Both the position numbers and the translations under genes were made by a program. Of a stretch of DNA of 64,000 nucleotides, positions 12,791-24,200 are shown one piece after another. Under the pieces are notes generated by a model. It saw nothing but the letters and a program-made list of their open reading frames with translations. It was not told the DNA's origin and searched no databases. The stretch lies in NCBI GenBank assembly GCA_037903475.1, contig JBAJFG010000362.1, positions 1,178,001-1,242,000 on the forward strand, in the 5' to 3' direction. Source of the DNA: Ancylostoma caninum (Eukaryota; Nematoda; Chromadorea; Rhabditida; Ancylostomatidae). Position 1 is the stretch's first letter, and each line of letters begins with the position of its first letter.

Positions 12791-14592
12791 GATATCGTCC
12801 TCTAAAATGTTAGAGCTTATCCTTAGCACAGAGTTCATCGTACTCCATCCATCTTTTCCAACTTCTTTTGTATTTTTGTAAGGTTTCGCTATACTCACGA
12901 CACCTCAAGAAGAAAGGAAGAGCTGAAAAATTCGTTTGGAGCAGGCATTCCCTTTAAAAACGCACTGCTTCAGGCACGAACGAGCAATTCGCTCCTTCAA
13001 GTCCATTGGGAATATGTGGAATTTCGTTGGGACTTTTTGGAACTTCACTGTAACCTACAGTGAATTATGAAGGAAACTTCAGCTAAACACATCTCTTGTT
13101 AAATCCTAGTAGCTACCTACATATTTCCTTAAGGTTACGCTGGGTTTCTATTAATTTGCTTACTATGATATTTTGGTCATTTTTATTACATTATGGTTGT
13201 GATGTGTCTGCTGTGCTCGCTAAAAAGGACAAGCTAATTGTGATCAAATTATCGTTAAGTATGGGGCATGTTCTTTTTCATTATGTGCGTTTATCATTGG
13301 AAATCAACATATTTGCCTTCCATTGAATTTCCATAGGAACACATACAAATGAGTTCAACCAAAAACTTAGCGAACAGGAGCATTTGGATTTCATGCTGGA
13401 GCTGCCAGTGATTCAATGCGAAAAGACTGTAGTGTCGTTCTGTTGGGAAAAAATATTCGTCAATGCATCCCTTAATACCCACCTCATTAGCACTTGGTAC
13501 GTGCATAACTGCGTGGATTTTTTGAAATTACTAGAAAAACATTTACTTCTTAAAATAGTTACGTATGTGACATTTTTGCGCACGCAAAAAATGTCACAGG
13601 TGATAAAAAAAAGTTCGAAGGTACGTAACTAGTAATTTTCTGCTAGAGCTGATTAGCAATGTCGTCTACTTTCTCATTTTCCAACGTTCAATCTCTTTCC
13701 TGTGAAAAATGGTCCACACAACATCCTAGCCCATTTTTTCAATATTTCGTAGCTTGAGATTTCCTTATCTCAAAGCAGCTATTCACCCTGCAATAGGTAA
13801 TCCGAAATTGCCTGAAAATGAAAAAAAACTCCACTGAAATTTTTCGCCTCCAACGATTTCAGTTACATTTCGGGTTTTTTTTTTGTCCTCGCTTGCAAAG
13901 TTTTTGTTGTCACACTTGTCACTGCGGGGCTTTCATTAAATTTCTCCAGCATCCCAAATGTGATAGGGACCACAAAATGAGCTTATTCTTATCCGAAAAA
14001 TTCCGTTCAGGTGTTTTATGGTTCTAGAGGAGACTCGATAAGATTTGATTGAACGAGTCTCCACCTTTGGTCCTTAGTTTCAATGCGATCCTAGGTTTTA
14101 ATGCAGTAAGTCTCGCACGTCTCAGCTCTTTCAAAATCGCTTTATAGCGTGTCGCCTATTGTTACGACGTTACATTTCAAGAGTTACCAAATTGGCCTAT
14201 TTCTTAGCAGAGAAATGCTAATGTCCTTGCTTTTCACATTTAATATAAGCCGTTAGTTACCACTAAAAATAAGATAAATATGCTTACTAGCCACCATCGG
14301 TGCAGCCTTTCATTTTTCTTTGAGCATGAAGCATGATTAAAACTTACTCTTCGATTTTTGCTCTCTTGAAGCGATGCCGTTAATCACAATAGCACTGAAC
14401 GTGAATAGGTAGTGATGAAATTTTAGAGTACATAAAACTCTGTCTCGAAGGCAGGGCCCAGTCAAAAAATTCATTGTCGGTTTCTGGCCTGAAGCTTAGG
14501 AACTAGAATGGTAGATACCCCAAATAAGGAAGGAAATCTGTAAAGGATTCGTCACGTCACAGTAAGCGACCGGCGACGTACAGTTACTGGAC
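12791..14592. other. No supported gene
   Basis: Short frames at 13294-13506 (minus), 13384-13632 (plus) and 13818-14027 (plus) lack motifs. The only clear structure is the hairpin at 13567-13597, annotated separately. Confidence 0.5.
13567..13597. repeat. Strong short hairpin
   Basis: GTGACATTTTTGCG at 13567-13580 pairs with CGCAAAAAATGTCAC at 13583-13597. The arms are about 14 nt with a single-base bulge and a 2-nt loop. It is not part of a recognised gene or terminator; it could be a palindrome remnant or an RNA hairpin. Confidence 0.7.
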
Positions 14593-14795
14593 GATCGCTA
14601 TACAGCGAGGCACGTAAACGGTGCTGCAGTGGCAGACATGGTGTTGCCCCGAGAGGTGCCGCAGCACTCGTGTAGCTGTAGCTGTGCTAGTGGATGTCGC
14701 AGCACCCATATTGTTGTGTAAGTCATCGCAGCACCACCTCTTTGTCGCTGTATAGAGGATTGCAACACCACGTGTTGCTGTGTTGAAAGGGGCTA
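14582..14795 (+). repeat. Hairpin repeat family, copy 5 (near full length)
   Basis: Starts around the shared flank AGTTACTGGACGATC and the left-end motif CAGCGAGGCACGTAAACGG at about 14602. It runs through GTGCTGCAGTGG, GGTGCCGCAGCACTCG and ATGTCGCAGCACCC subunits, then CGCAGCACCACCTCTTTG, and ends with CACGTGTTGCTGTGTTGAAAG at about 14771. This is one of the best copies for defining both ends. Confidence 0.8.
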
Positions 14796-15178
14796 AGAGA
14801 AGGTAAAGTGCAGCTTACTTCTCCTAATACCGTAACCCTTTTGCACTTGTAGTTCTTGAGAAGGTCATTATTTGCTATCATTCCCGTCACAGTTTGATTT
14901 GAAATCCGCACTAGGAAAGTGAAGTGTGGAGTTCCTGCTAAGAATCTCATAGCGCATTTATTCAATTTTCTTCGACTGCATTAATGTTGTTATCTGCCTC
15001 GCTGAACGCCTTGAACTTTATAACACAAGCTAATCTTCGCTCACATATTTTTTCACGTGGTTTTCATAGAAGAGGTTGATTCGTAAAGTCATCAGTACTC
15101 TGTGAATGGTGTTAATGAGGAATACGTGCATTTAAGCGTGAAAGTATGTTGAACTTGTAGAAACTGCTTGGAACTGCG

Positions 15179-15211
15179 GACGCGGACGCATTATAAGGCA
15201 GCGTCTGCGTC
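15179..15211. repeat. GC-rich hairpin around a TATA-like loop
   Basis: GACGCGGACGC at 15179-15189 pairs with GCGTCTGCGTC at 15201-15211 with one mismatch. The 11-nt loop ATTATAAGGCA contains TATAAG. The GC content contrasts sharply with its AT-rich surroundings. Confidence 0.55.
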
Positions 15212-16533
15212 GTATCTTGCCAACCGTCGGTGCTTTAGTCTGGTTTCCATCTGATGCCAAGGTTTGCCAGAGAAAACAAAGTGTTGGCATCCTGTTGTTC
15301 ATAAACTCCTCTAGCTATTACTCGGAGGCGGGGCGAACACCTCCAGCTACGGTTTACTTCACATTCAGGTTTCTTATATTCTTGCTATCTTGCTTCAGCC
15401 TCTCTCCTACTTCACAGAGCTTGTGTTTCTGCTCTATTCCTCCTTGATAGTTGTGGTAACTGCCTTGCTTTCAATCTCAGAATTATCCCCTGGGTTCCTG
15501 ATATGGGCATTCCTTCCCACAGTTGTTGATGTTCTTCTTTTGCCGCTCATACATTACTACGACGGCATGCTCTCCAATCATAGCACTTCCCTGACTTTCA
15601 TTTCAAAGTGAAGCTTATCCCACTCCTTTCTAGTGTAGTTCTATTAATCTTGTTAATCTTAACCATACTTACACTGAACTCATATGTACGTGCCTCATAT
15701 GTTGAAGAACAAACGTATCATATTTCTCTGAATTCTTTTGTCACGGTTACTCACTGACTACCTAACTTGGTATCTCAACAGTTTTTTTTTTCGTGCAGTA
15801 GATTTTCATTGTTCATTTCAATTAGAGCAATGGAGATCGTTCATTTATTTGATTCGCAGCTGCCTGCCTTTTGTGCAAGAAGCATTGGAAATCCACGCTG
15901 GAGACGCAACATCGCATGCCATGGTTTGGTTACTACGAAATAAGTGAAAAATAGCTTTGAATAGAGTTTCAAAATGCATGCAAAATTTTTGCACAAACCA
16001 TTACAGGTTCGTACTTACTGGCCCGTTTGCTCCAAACAATCCTCTTCCTTTCCAATTTCCTGCACTTCCGCTTTTGAAAAAACGAGCATTTCCATTAATG
16101 GTTGTGATACCATCCGTGAAAATTTCCGCTTCTGATGAAATTGAATGTGAAAAACATATATGTTTGGACTTATCCCACTGGTTTTCACAGTTATTTTTTC
16201 CGGATTCCTACCAGTGGTAAACCCAGTGGGAGAAAGCTTCAACAACTGAAATATGACCTCTTCTAGACACTCAGGAATGAAGTTTGAAAGTGCGCAGCTT
16301 ACCTGATTTTCCTTGGCTACTCGGTTACTTTTGGATTTCTTATGGTTACACCTCTACTCATCTCTAGATCTACTTCGACTTAGTAACATGTCCCAAAAAT
16401 ATGTACATACATATCTCTCTCGGGTACACATCCGAGCATAGTGTAATCTTCTCAGTTACTATTATAATAAGAATAGCGGAAAATTTTGTTGTTCCTAAGC
16501 TTAAGTTGGAATGTCCAATGGAGCTTAAATTGG

Positions 16534-16577
16534 AACGTCCAGTGCGGTCCCTAAAAGGCCTTTGAGCACTGGACGTT
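16534..16577. repeat. Inverted repeat, 12-bp perfect arms
   Basis: AACGTCCAGTGC at 16534-16545 pairs with GCACTGGACGTT at 16566-16577 across 20 nt. Just upstream, TTAAGTTGGAATGTCCAATG (from about 16501) is a diverged direct copy of the left arm region. Confidence 0.65.
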
Positions 16578-17039
16578 ATGTTATTTCGTGGCATTAATCC
16601 CTATGATGCAAATAAAAAGTGATTCTCAACGTTCTGAAAATGAGCATGTGATTCCTTTTAATCATTGACGCATTTCTGCAATAATCCTACTCTTTTATCT
16701 ACTTCATTAACTATGTACGTTTTTTTCCATGAATCCTGAGAAAATCCATTCTCTTCGTCATTTTCCGCTGATGGTATAAAAACTAGCGCTGACGTGAGAC
16801 TTTTCTTCTGTTTTCATGACAAGGAAGTAACACATTATTCGCACACGGATGTACTGATATCTAGGTTTGCCTCTAGACTTCTCATGCTCCCATTTTCCCG
16901 GTTCCTTTCCGTTCGCGATCTTTTTTCCTGGAAGGAACAGCAAAATATCTGTACTTTCCACAAAAGTAATAGCGATGTTGAGTCACAGTACCGCTGTCTC
17001 CGTGTACCTATCGAGATCGCGCACTTCTGAACCACCCTA

Positions 17040-17168
17040 ATGAAGTTCGTGAGAAAAGCCGCTATTGTCATGATTTTCATGGCAACTTCCTGGGAGAAAT
17101 CAGCTGGAATTCTTGATGTCGTTGAGAAAATGCGGATATTCACGCGGTTTTCACGTTCAAGCACTTAG
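17040..17168 (+). CDS. Possible small secreted peptide (42 residues)
   Basis: ATG at 17040 opens a 42-codon frame ending TAG at 17168. The N-terminus has two basic residues followed by a hydrophobic stretch (AAIVMIFMATSW, about residues 7-18). That is the layout of a signal peptide, with possible cleavage after SA at 21-22. The remaining about 20 residues (GILDVVEKMRIFTRFSRSST) are basic and amphipathic, with no Cys and no amidation Gly. No splice donor consensus lies inside. It is short enough to be chance. Confidence 0.2.
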   Translation: MKFVRKAAIVMIFMATSWEKSAGILDVVEKMRIFTRFSRSST

Positions 17169-17489
17169 CTGCCGTTTATTGTACTGAACTCGACTGTTAT
17201 CATAAAGATCCTGTACTCCTCGTTAGTTGCTCATTCTGCATTCAGGGGCCAGAAATCTTCTTTCGTCAACATCATCATATTTTTGTGGTTCTACTTCATT
17301 ACTTCTTTGTATTCATCACAGAAGAACGTTCTACTTCCGGTTTTGGTGCTTGCCCTAACACACTTATTCGCAATAATTTTAGTTTTGCTTTCTCTGGAAA
17401 GGTCCTCCTTAGAGAGAGGGTCCGAGCAAAATAATCTTTGCCGTCTTATTGCTCAAAACGGTGTCATTAATAGGGTTTTCATCAGCTTG

Positions 17490-17645
17490 AATTTGCGTCG
17501 CACGAGGAGATGCCGCATCACCTATGTCGTTGCATGAGAGGATGCAGCAGCACCCACGTTGCTGTGTGAGTCACTACAGCAGCACCATCTTGTCGCTGTG
17601 TGGGGAATTGCAACGTCACGTGTTGCTGTATTAGAAGACACTGAA
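17490..17645 (+). repeat. Hairpin repeat family, copy 6
   Basis: Subunits GATGCCGCATCACCTATGTC, GCAGCAGCACCCACGTTGCTG and CAGCAGCACCATCTTGTCGC are followed by AACGTCACGTGTTGCTGTAT and TAGAAGACA. It is clean at the right end and truncated at the left. Confidence 0.75.
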
Positions 17646-18001
17646 CCTCACTATGCGGGCGAGCATTCTCATATAATACCATATTCATAAAGCATTCTCC
17701 TCAATGCTTAAGAGTGACCTTGGAAGGTGTCCCTATTTCCGGATCATGTGGTGAACGGATGTGTTAAAGGCACAAAAATGCCAAAATTCTAGCCCGGGAA
17801 ATTTTTGAATTCGAACCAACTTCTACCTACACTTGTAATCAAATTCCAGAAATGTCTCCAATTTTTCGTTCATCGCTTGCCCTACATTTCCATGTCTGAT
17901 CTCATAGACACTGCTCCCTTTCCTTTTTGTAACTCACTGTTCCCTCTAGTTTACATTAATTCGCCTAAAATTGCCCAACGTATTCTGTCCAAAATGCCTC
18001 A
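17646..18001. other. No supported gene
   Basis: T-rich sequence upstream of the receptor gene. Nothing is recognisable apart from a 66-codon frame without motifs. Confidence 0.5.
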
Positions 18002-18256
18002 CTAACCACGCGTAGCTCCAGCGGTTATACGCAGTCCGGCCAGTGACTCCGCCTTCGCCGTAACAGCACACCAGTGTTTTCGCTTAGCAATCAAGCGTAA
18101 AGACTGCATTCGAAATGCTACCGCCAGTTTGCACGCCTCCACCACACATTCGCTTTGATTTATGCATAGCCGCCAAATATGGATAAGCATCCTTGACATT
18201 GTCAACGCCATTTTTTCCTCGTGATCTTGGCCGACGTCCTCAGTGGAAAGGTGCAC
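18002..18256 (-). other. GC-richer block with an open minus-strand frame, upstream of the receptor gene
   Basis: An 84-codon minus-strand frame ends at 18002. From an internal Met it reads with balanced composition: acidic start, then hydrophobic, then Lys/Arg- and Ala-rich. It lies head-to-head, 33 bp from the receptor start codon at 18290. It could be an exon of a divergent gene or simply a GC-rich promoter region. No domain was recognised and no clear splice sites were found. Confidence 0.25.
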
Positions 18257-18280
18257 AATTCAACGAGTGAAAGAGTCACG

Positions 18281-18289
18281 TTTCCAGAT
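18281..18289 (+). promoter_or_regulatory. Candidate spliced-leader acceptor of the receptor gene
   Basis: The pyrimidine-rich acceptor-like site GTTTCCAG ends at 18287, 2 bp before the start codon. Many nematode mRNAs receive a trans-spliced leader a few bases before the ATG, so this site would fit. It is an inference only; a cis acceptor from an unseen upstream exon is the alternative. Confidence 0.35.
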
Positions 18290-21200
18290 ATGGCTGCTAA
18301 CTTTTCTCACGTTTGCTTGACGGAAAAGCAACAGATGATGAACGGCACTCCACTGGAATACAATCTACAACGGTGAGTTTGACTTGGCTCAGCTGGGTTG
18401 TTTTCCTCTGTTGTTGGCTGCTGAAACGCTCGATTTGGTCGCGGTTTACGAGAAACATTTCCATAGATTAGTAGTGTCCCGAAATTTGAGGGACTCTTTT
18501 GAATCCTTCCTTCTGCCTCTTCTTGAAAATTTTCAGTGAAGTCTTATTCTCAGTCTCTTGTGCCGTGAAAATTCTTGGATAGCTGGTAGAGCAATTGCCA
18601 TTCGCAGCTCTGGATGCAAGATTCCGGAGGTTCTAGTGGCTTTTCTAAATGCTTTGTTTTCTGATATCTCATTTAGTCAAATGAGGTGCGAGGCAAGCCT
18701 CCAGTAGTGATACATTGCAGTTTTTCAATTCCAATTCTCTTCTCTATTTTCTTTGCATTATATTGCTCTTCTTTTTCTCCGTCTTACTGCAATTCCATTT
18801 AGAACCAGGAAAATTTCACAGGGTTCCTATCGCAGCAGGAAATTTCAAAGAGATTCAAAAAATTTGACAAGGAAGTACATATTACCTCTTTTTGTGCACA
18901 ATCCATCAGCTTGTAGATTGGGAAATTTGGATGCTCTCATCTTCACTTCATTTCCTTCTCCTTCCAAGCCAAAACCGTCAACGACGGGGTTTGCAGAAGA
19001 TTTTATCAGCACTTTTCCAGTTTTCGTTCTCATGCATGCCTACTTTGTCTACTCCTACTGGACATCTTGATTAGTTGTGTTGATGTAGATTTCTATGGAA
19101 CTGGGTACAAATCATTCATCTCTTTTCTTCAGTACAAACTACTTCCTCATTTTGTTCTTGGCAGGCTATGATTCAAATTCCCAATAAAAAAAACAAAACT
19201 TCACTTTCTTTAGACCTAAAAAAGAGTATGTGATAAAAAACAAAAGTGAGAATGAACCGGTTGGGGTATATACCCTAATTGCTTTTCTCAACCCCGTTCT
19301 TTGTGTGTGAAGTATGTAGCCATGTGGTTGAGGTCCAGCAAAATTATGAACCTTTATGAAAAAAAAATGACTCAAGCAAACAGTAGTTAGAGTACCCATG
19401 TACGTACCCCTTGCTGTTGAAGCTGGAACGTGGTTATCTCCCTAAATGCCCCTATAGCTGCTCAATTCCATGTGAATAGCTGCAAAACCCTTAGTAACAC
19501 ATTTTACTTCAGCACAAAAATTTATTATCAATTGCGATACAATGAGCAAGTTGAAAAATAGCACTCTCTTAGTTGGGAATGGGAGTTTTCATTTCTTTTA
19601 TTTGTTTGATTTTAATTCAATAAACCGCCTTTTAGGTATGTTTATCCAGCAATTGCTCTATTTGGAATTCTCGGAAATGTGCTCAACCTTACGGTTCTAC
19701 TAAACAAGAGCATGCGAAGCAGGTGCGTGGGTTATCCTTCAGTAGTTTTTATAGAGGTTCTGTTTTCAATAAATTTCCATGCATCTCATCTACATCCCCA
19801 TTGTTCCTCAAGCAGTGACTCCTCTATAATTCAACATTAGTGCTAGACTTATCGTAGAATCATTCATCCTTATTGTAATCCTTGGTTCCTCTCCTCCCAA
19901 AACCCGCTTAGCTAGGATGCAACTGGGGATGCAATGAGCGATAAGCTCTCCCAAGGGACCCCTCAGCTGTCAGTGTTCCATGGTTTTTCATGTTTATTGC
20001 ACTCTATATGAAATAAAAGTTGCTCATCCCAAACAATGTGCTTGCAAACATTACCTCTATTATTGTTCAAAAACCTCATGACCAATATGGCGCTGTCAAT
20101 TTATGGAGGATCCATTCTCGATTGTTTTCTCGTCCGAAGGAAGCAGATCAAAGGTCCCGTCTGGGCCTGGCTCCAGGAAATTACGTTTCGCGTCAATCAT
20201 CCCAGCGGGGCTGAAGCTACATCTCTGTGAAAATCGCAGTTATGTGCTGGAAATTTGATTGAAGAGTTGCACAATTTAGTTTTTATATGTTTAGGTGGGA
20301 CAGCTGTCTTGGTCTTTTTTGAATCCTCATATTCTATGCCGATCACCAATAAATGTCTATTTGAAAATACTAGCAGGGGATTGACACTTAAAAGGCGAAT
20401 AACCATGCAATATACTTTCTGGAACAGCGTTCATTGCATTCGATTAATTCCCTTCGCAATTTCAGGGCCAACACATTTCTAGCGACGCTTGCTTTTGCGG
20501 ATATCATATTCCTGTCCCTGCTGTTTCCGAACATTCTTGCGAACTACTCATTCTTTACCTTCAACTACTACTTTCGATACTTCTATTTCCACACAAAAGT
20601 TCATCTCATATCACTGGCAAACTGGTGCTCAGCGGTAGCAATTTGGTGAGTGAATTCCGCTCAATTCTATTTCAATCATTATTTTTCGGAAATATTATGA
20701 AAGTTCACAGAATTGTTTAGCTCGTTTTGCTTTAAGGGATCTCACAATGATTTGAAAAACAAATGTTAGTTGCTGTGGAGGCATTAGCCTATAGGAAGCA
20801 GCAGCCGCGGCCACATTTTATGCTCAATTACGCAGCCAATAATTCGAATATAATTTTGTTTTTCGAAGCACACTCTCTATTTTGACATGCTTTTATCATC
20901 ATCAATGAACAATGGAACAGAGCCTTTTTTTCAGATGATACGAGCGTTACTAAATCGAGCACATAGATCCAGGGGCACTAGCATTGACAGGCTGTTCAAA
21001 GTGTTCAATCATGTTTTCAAATTTAAAAAATGTTTCAATGGTTAGAGGGAGTAGAATACTTGCAAGTTTCCTTGTAGGCGAATGTTCGACTGAAAACTTG
21101 CTACGCTAAGAGGAAATCTTGTAGAAATCACAAAACAGTACTTTTTTCAGGTGTGTGATAGCTGTGTGTGGCGATCGTCTAGTTGGTATACGAAGCCCAC

Positions 21201-24200
21201 TTTATGCTAGATCGACATGGTCATGGTGGTATGTTTCTATTATTATCGCTGACCCACAGTACATAAATCCACATGATGAACTTTACATCAAGGAGTTCAG
21301 TCCTCTCTCTTTCTTTCTCTCCCTCTCTCTCTCTCTGTAGATAACAGTGAAAATTCTCTCCTTGTAATGTTGCTGCTGCTCCTCTGCCGTTGCACACAGC
21401 AACTTCGCACTCCATTTTGTCTCGCACTTCGATGACACCCACTACAATATGTCGTTGCACACGGCATGCAACACCGCCGTTGCTCTCCTATTTCATATGA
21501 CGTTGCTTGAAGCGGTTCTAGCAGTGTATATCATTGTCACACACTACACACACTGACATCATGTAATCCTCCGCTGTGTCGTTGCACACGGCACCACTAT
21601 CTGCTTTGCTGACACCTCCATCATCATCTTGCTATGTTGATGTTGCACACAGCACGAAACAACGTGAATTTCCTTGTCGTTGCTCAGGGCGCCATTCCGC
21701 TCTCTAGCTGAATAGTTGTAGCAAACGGCTCCATCCAGTTTTCTGGCACATCCATGCTCATTACATTGCCAGACGTACTGCTTCGATCATTTCCTCTGAT
21801 TTATTGCTGATCAGGGCAGTGTTAAACATCACTTCTCCCTATAACATCAAGAGCGGAACATTTAGTTCTTGAAATCATGAATCGATCTCCGTACACGGTG
21901 TCGATGAAGTTTATATCGTTGTCCAAAATTCTGCATTTCCACTATTAGAGCGGCATTACCAACAATGCCATTACTTGTGGTAGCGGTGTCGCACGGCATA
22001 ATTTCCTTATTGATCATTTTGTTGCATGTGGTAGTGAACAACACCATTTCATCTATTGTTTGCCGTTCTAAGTGCTACACAAGCACAACTTTATATTATC
22101 AACTACGGCACGGTCGGCAGAAGATACCAAGGTGTCATTTTGCTATCACTTACCCTCTAAATCACCTTGCTAGCTCACCACTGCAAAGAGGAGTGCGAAA
22201 ATTTCTGAATCCTGCCTTGTTGCTTCTGTAATGGCGCCAGTCTCATCACTGCTTGGTCTGCCGTTGCACATGGCAGTGCTGCAAATTCAGAACGGTGTTA
22301 TTGCCCGCAGTTTTATCTGGTTTGCATATCGTTGCATCTCGTGTTGTCGTTGCTCACGGCTTCAAGCAACACCACTTCTGTCACCATTTGGTCTGTTGTT
22401 GCACACGGCACAATGCCACTTCATATTAAGTTTGGTTTGTAAGTTTTAAGCTTGGTGCTGCGCATCTTGTGTAACAACGACCCGGTCACTGCTTGGTTTG
22501 GCGTTGCACACGGCGCTGCTGCAAATTCAGTACATTGTTGTTGCCTACAGTTTTATCTACAACAATTTTATCTACATGCGTAGTTAGCCTATCGTTGCAT
22601 GTCGTGCTGTCGTTGCTCACGGCTTCAAGCAACACCATTTCTGTCACCATTCGGCCTGTCGTTGCACACGGCACATTGCTACTTCACTTCAAGCTTGATG
22701 TCGCCAAATTCATCTTTCACATTCATGCGTGATATTCTTAGCACCAGCTCTCCTAGTAACTTTGTAGTACTTCGTAAAACTGCACAATTTATTGCTCTCT
22801 GGCTTTGCACGCATTTCTACATTACGCTCACAATTTATGTGCGTACCTTGCAGCTATAAATGTGGTGTCGTTCGGTTGCAATTCAAATGGTAATGAGAGA
22901 AACTCTGTTCAAATGAATTCAATTGAACTAGGGAAGCTTCGTTGCATAATTTCTGTTTCAGGAAACTGCCGGCTGTCATCATGTTTATAGTGGCTGTTGC
23001 TGGTGGTCTGACGTTCTATCAACATTTCGAGTACTACTGCCTTGTACGATCCTACTGCAACGAAACACAATTGTATTCAAGATGTCTGCCAGTGTACAGT
23101 GTGTGAGTAAATAGTCGTTTCTCAAAATAACAAGGCCCATGCTCCGATTTTCCTGACTTTTCCATTTCCTTGCTTCATACCCAATCCTTGGGAGTTCTAA
23201 ATTGGTGAACTTTCCTGGAATGGCGAGGGTAATAGGTTCGTTGCCAACGTAAAGGGCGAGCATTGTAAATTAGGTGAGGTTCGTCAGACATTCTAAGGTA
23301 CCGAACCAACTTTTAAGGCCCATACGCTAGCGGAAATCCACGTTGTTGTCATGTGCACAAAAACGTAGAAGACATTGGAGAATTAAGATTTTACTGAACA
23401 ATCGTCACTTCTACAGCTCAAATTGCACGATATTGAAAAGCGAACGCACTATAGCAGCTGTACGTATAGGGCAAAAAAGCACTACATAGTTCTGCTACGG
23501 TAATCAACGCTTAAGTTAAGTTGAAGGCTGAAATGAGAAGCGCACAAAAACTGAAATTGCTATAATACCGGGCACACGAACTGAGCGCAAACTATGGTTA
23601 GGATGCAGACATTTCGTTGCTTCTTTAGTAGGGAAAGGTTAAACCCATACCTGAATACCCGTAAATTAGCATAGATGTTCTGCTAACATTTTGTGCTAGC
23701 ATGTACACGGTGCGGCAAAATGATTAGTGCAGGATAAATTGCCCTCACTAGAAAGAGAAGCTAGAATTTCTTGCGATTTCTCGATTTCGGTGCAAGCTTG
23801 TGAAGGCTTTCATAACTATCTTCTTTTATTTCCACTGGGCTGATATGTACAATTACCGTAAGGTGCTCTCTCACTTCCTCGGGGGGGGGGGGGGTACGAA
23901 TTTTGCATGCTAAAAGGCGCTAGGATAGTAGGCGATGGCGGTGGAACTATAGATCCAGAATAGGACCATTACGAATCAGAAAACAAAAGCAGAAAGTGGA
24001 ACAGCTGAATATAAGAAAGAACACAAGGACTCGCAAGAAGAACTCGAAACTTCCCGAATCGTAAAAACTCGCGAGCCACGCATTGTATGCATAAGTTTGG
24101 CGCACTCTGTAGTCCTTAAGCCTGAAGAATCCAACTGAATTTGTTCCTTGTCCCCCGGTGTTTTTCTTTAGATTGCTACAGCGTGACAGCTGAGAAGGAA

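Larger units (their letters stand above)
14796..17039. other. No supported gene
   Basis: Several 60-100 codon frames are present at 15.2-16.6 kb on both strands, none with motifs or a coherent splice pattern. The hairpins at 15179-15211 and 16534-16577 are listed separately. Confidence 0.5.

Noticed and set aside
12528..12881. Plus-strand frame of 117 codons
   Set aside because: Most of it reads through hairpin-family copy 4, and the composition follows the repeat.
21355..22725. CRISPR array or bacterial-type direct repeats
   Set aside because: Units vary in length and sequence with no regular spacers, and the array lies inside an intron of a eukaryotic gene.
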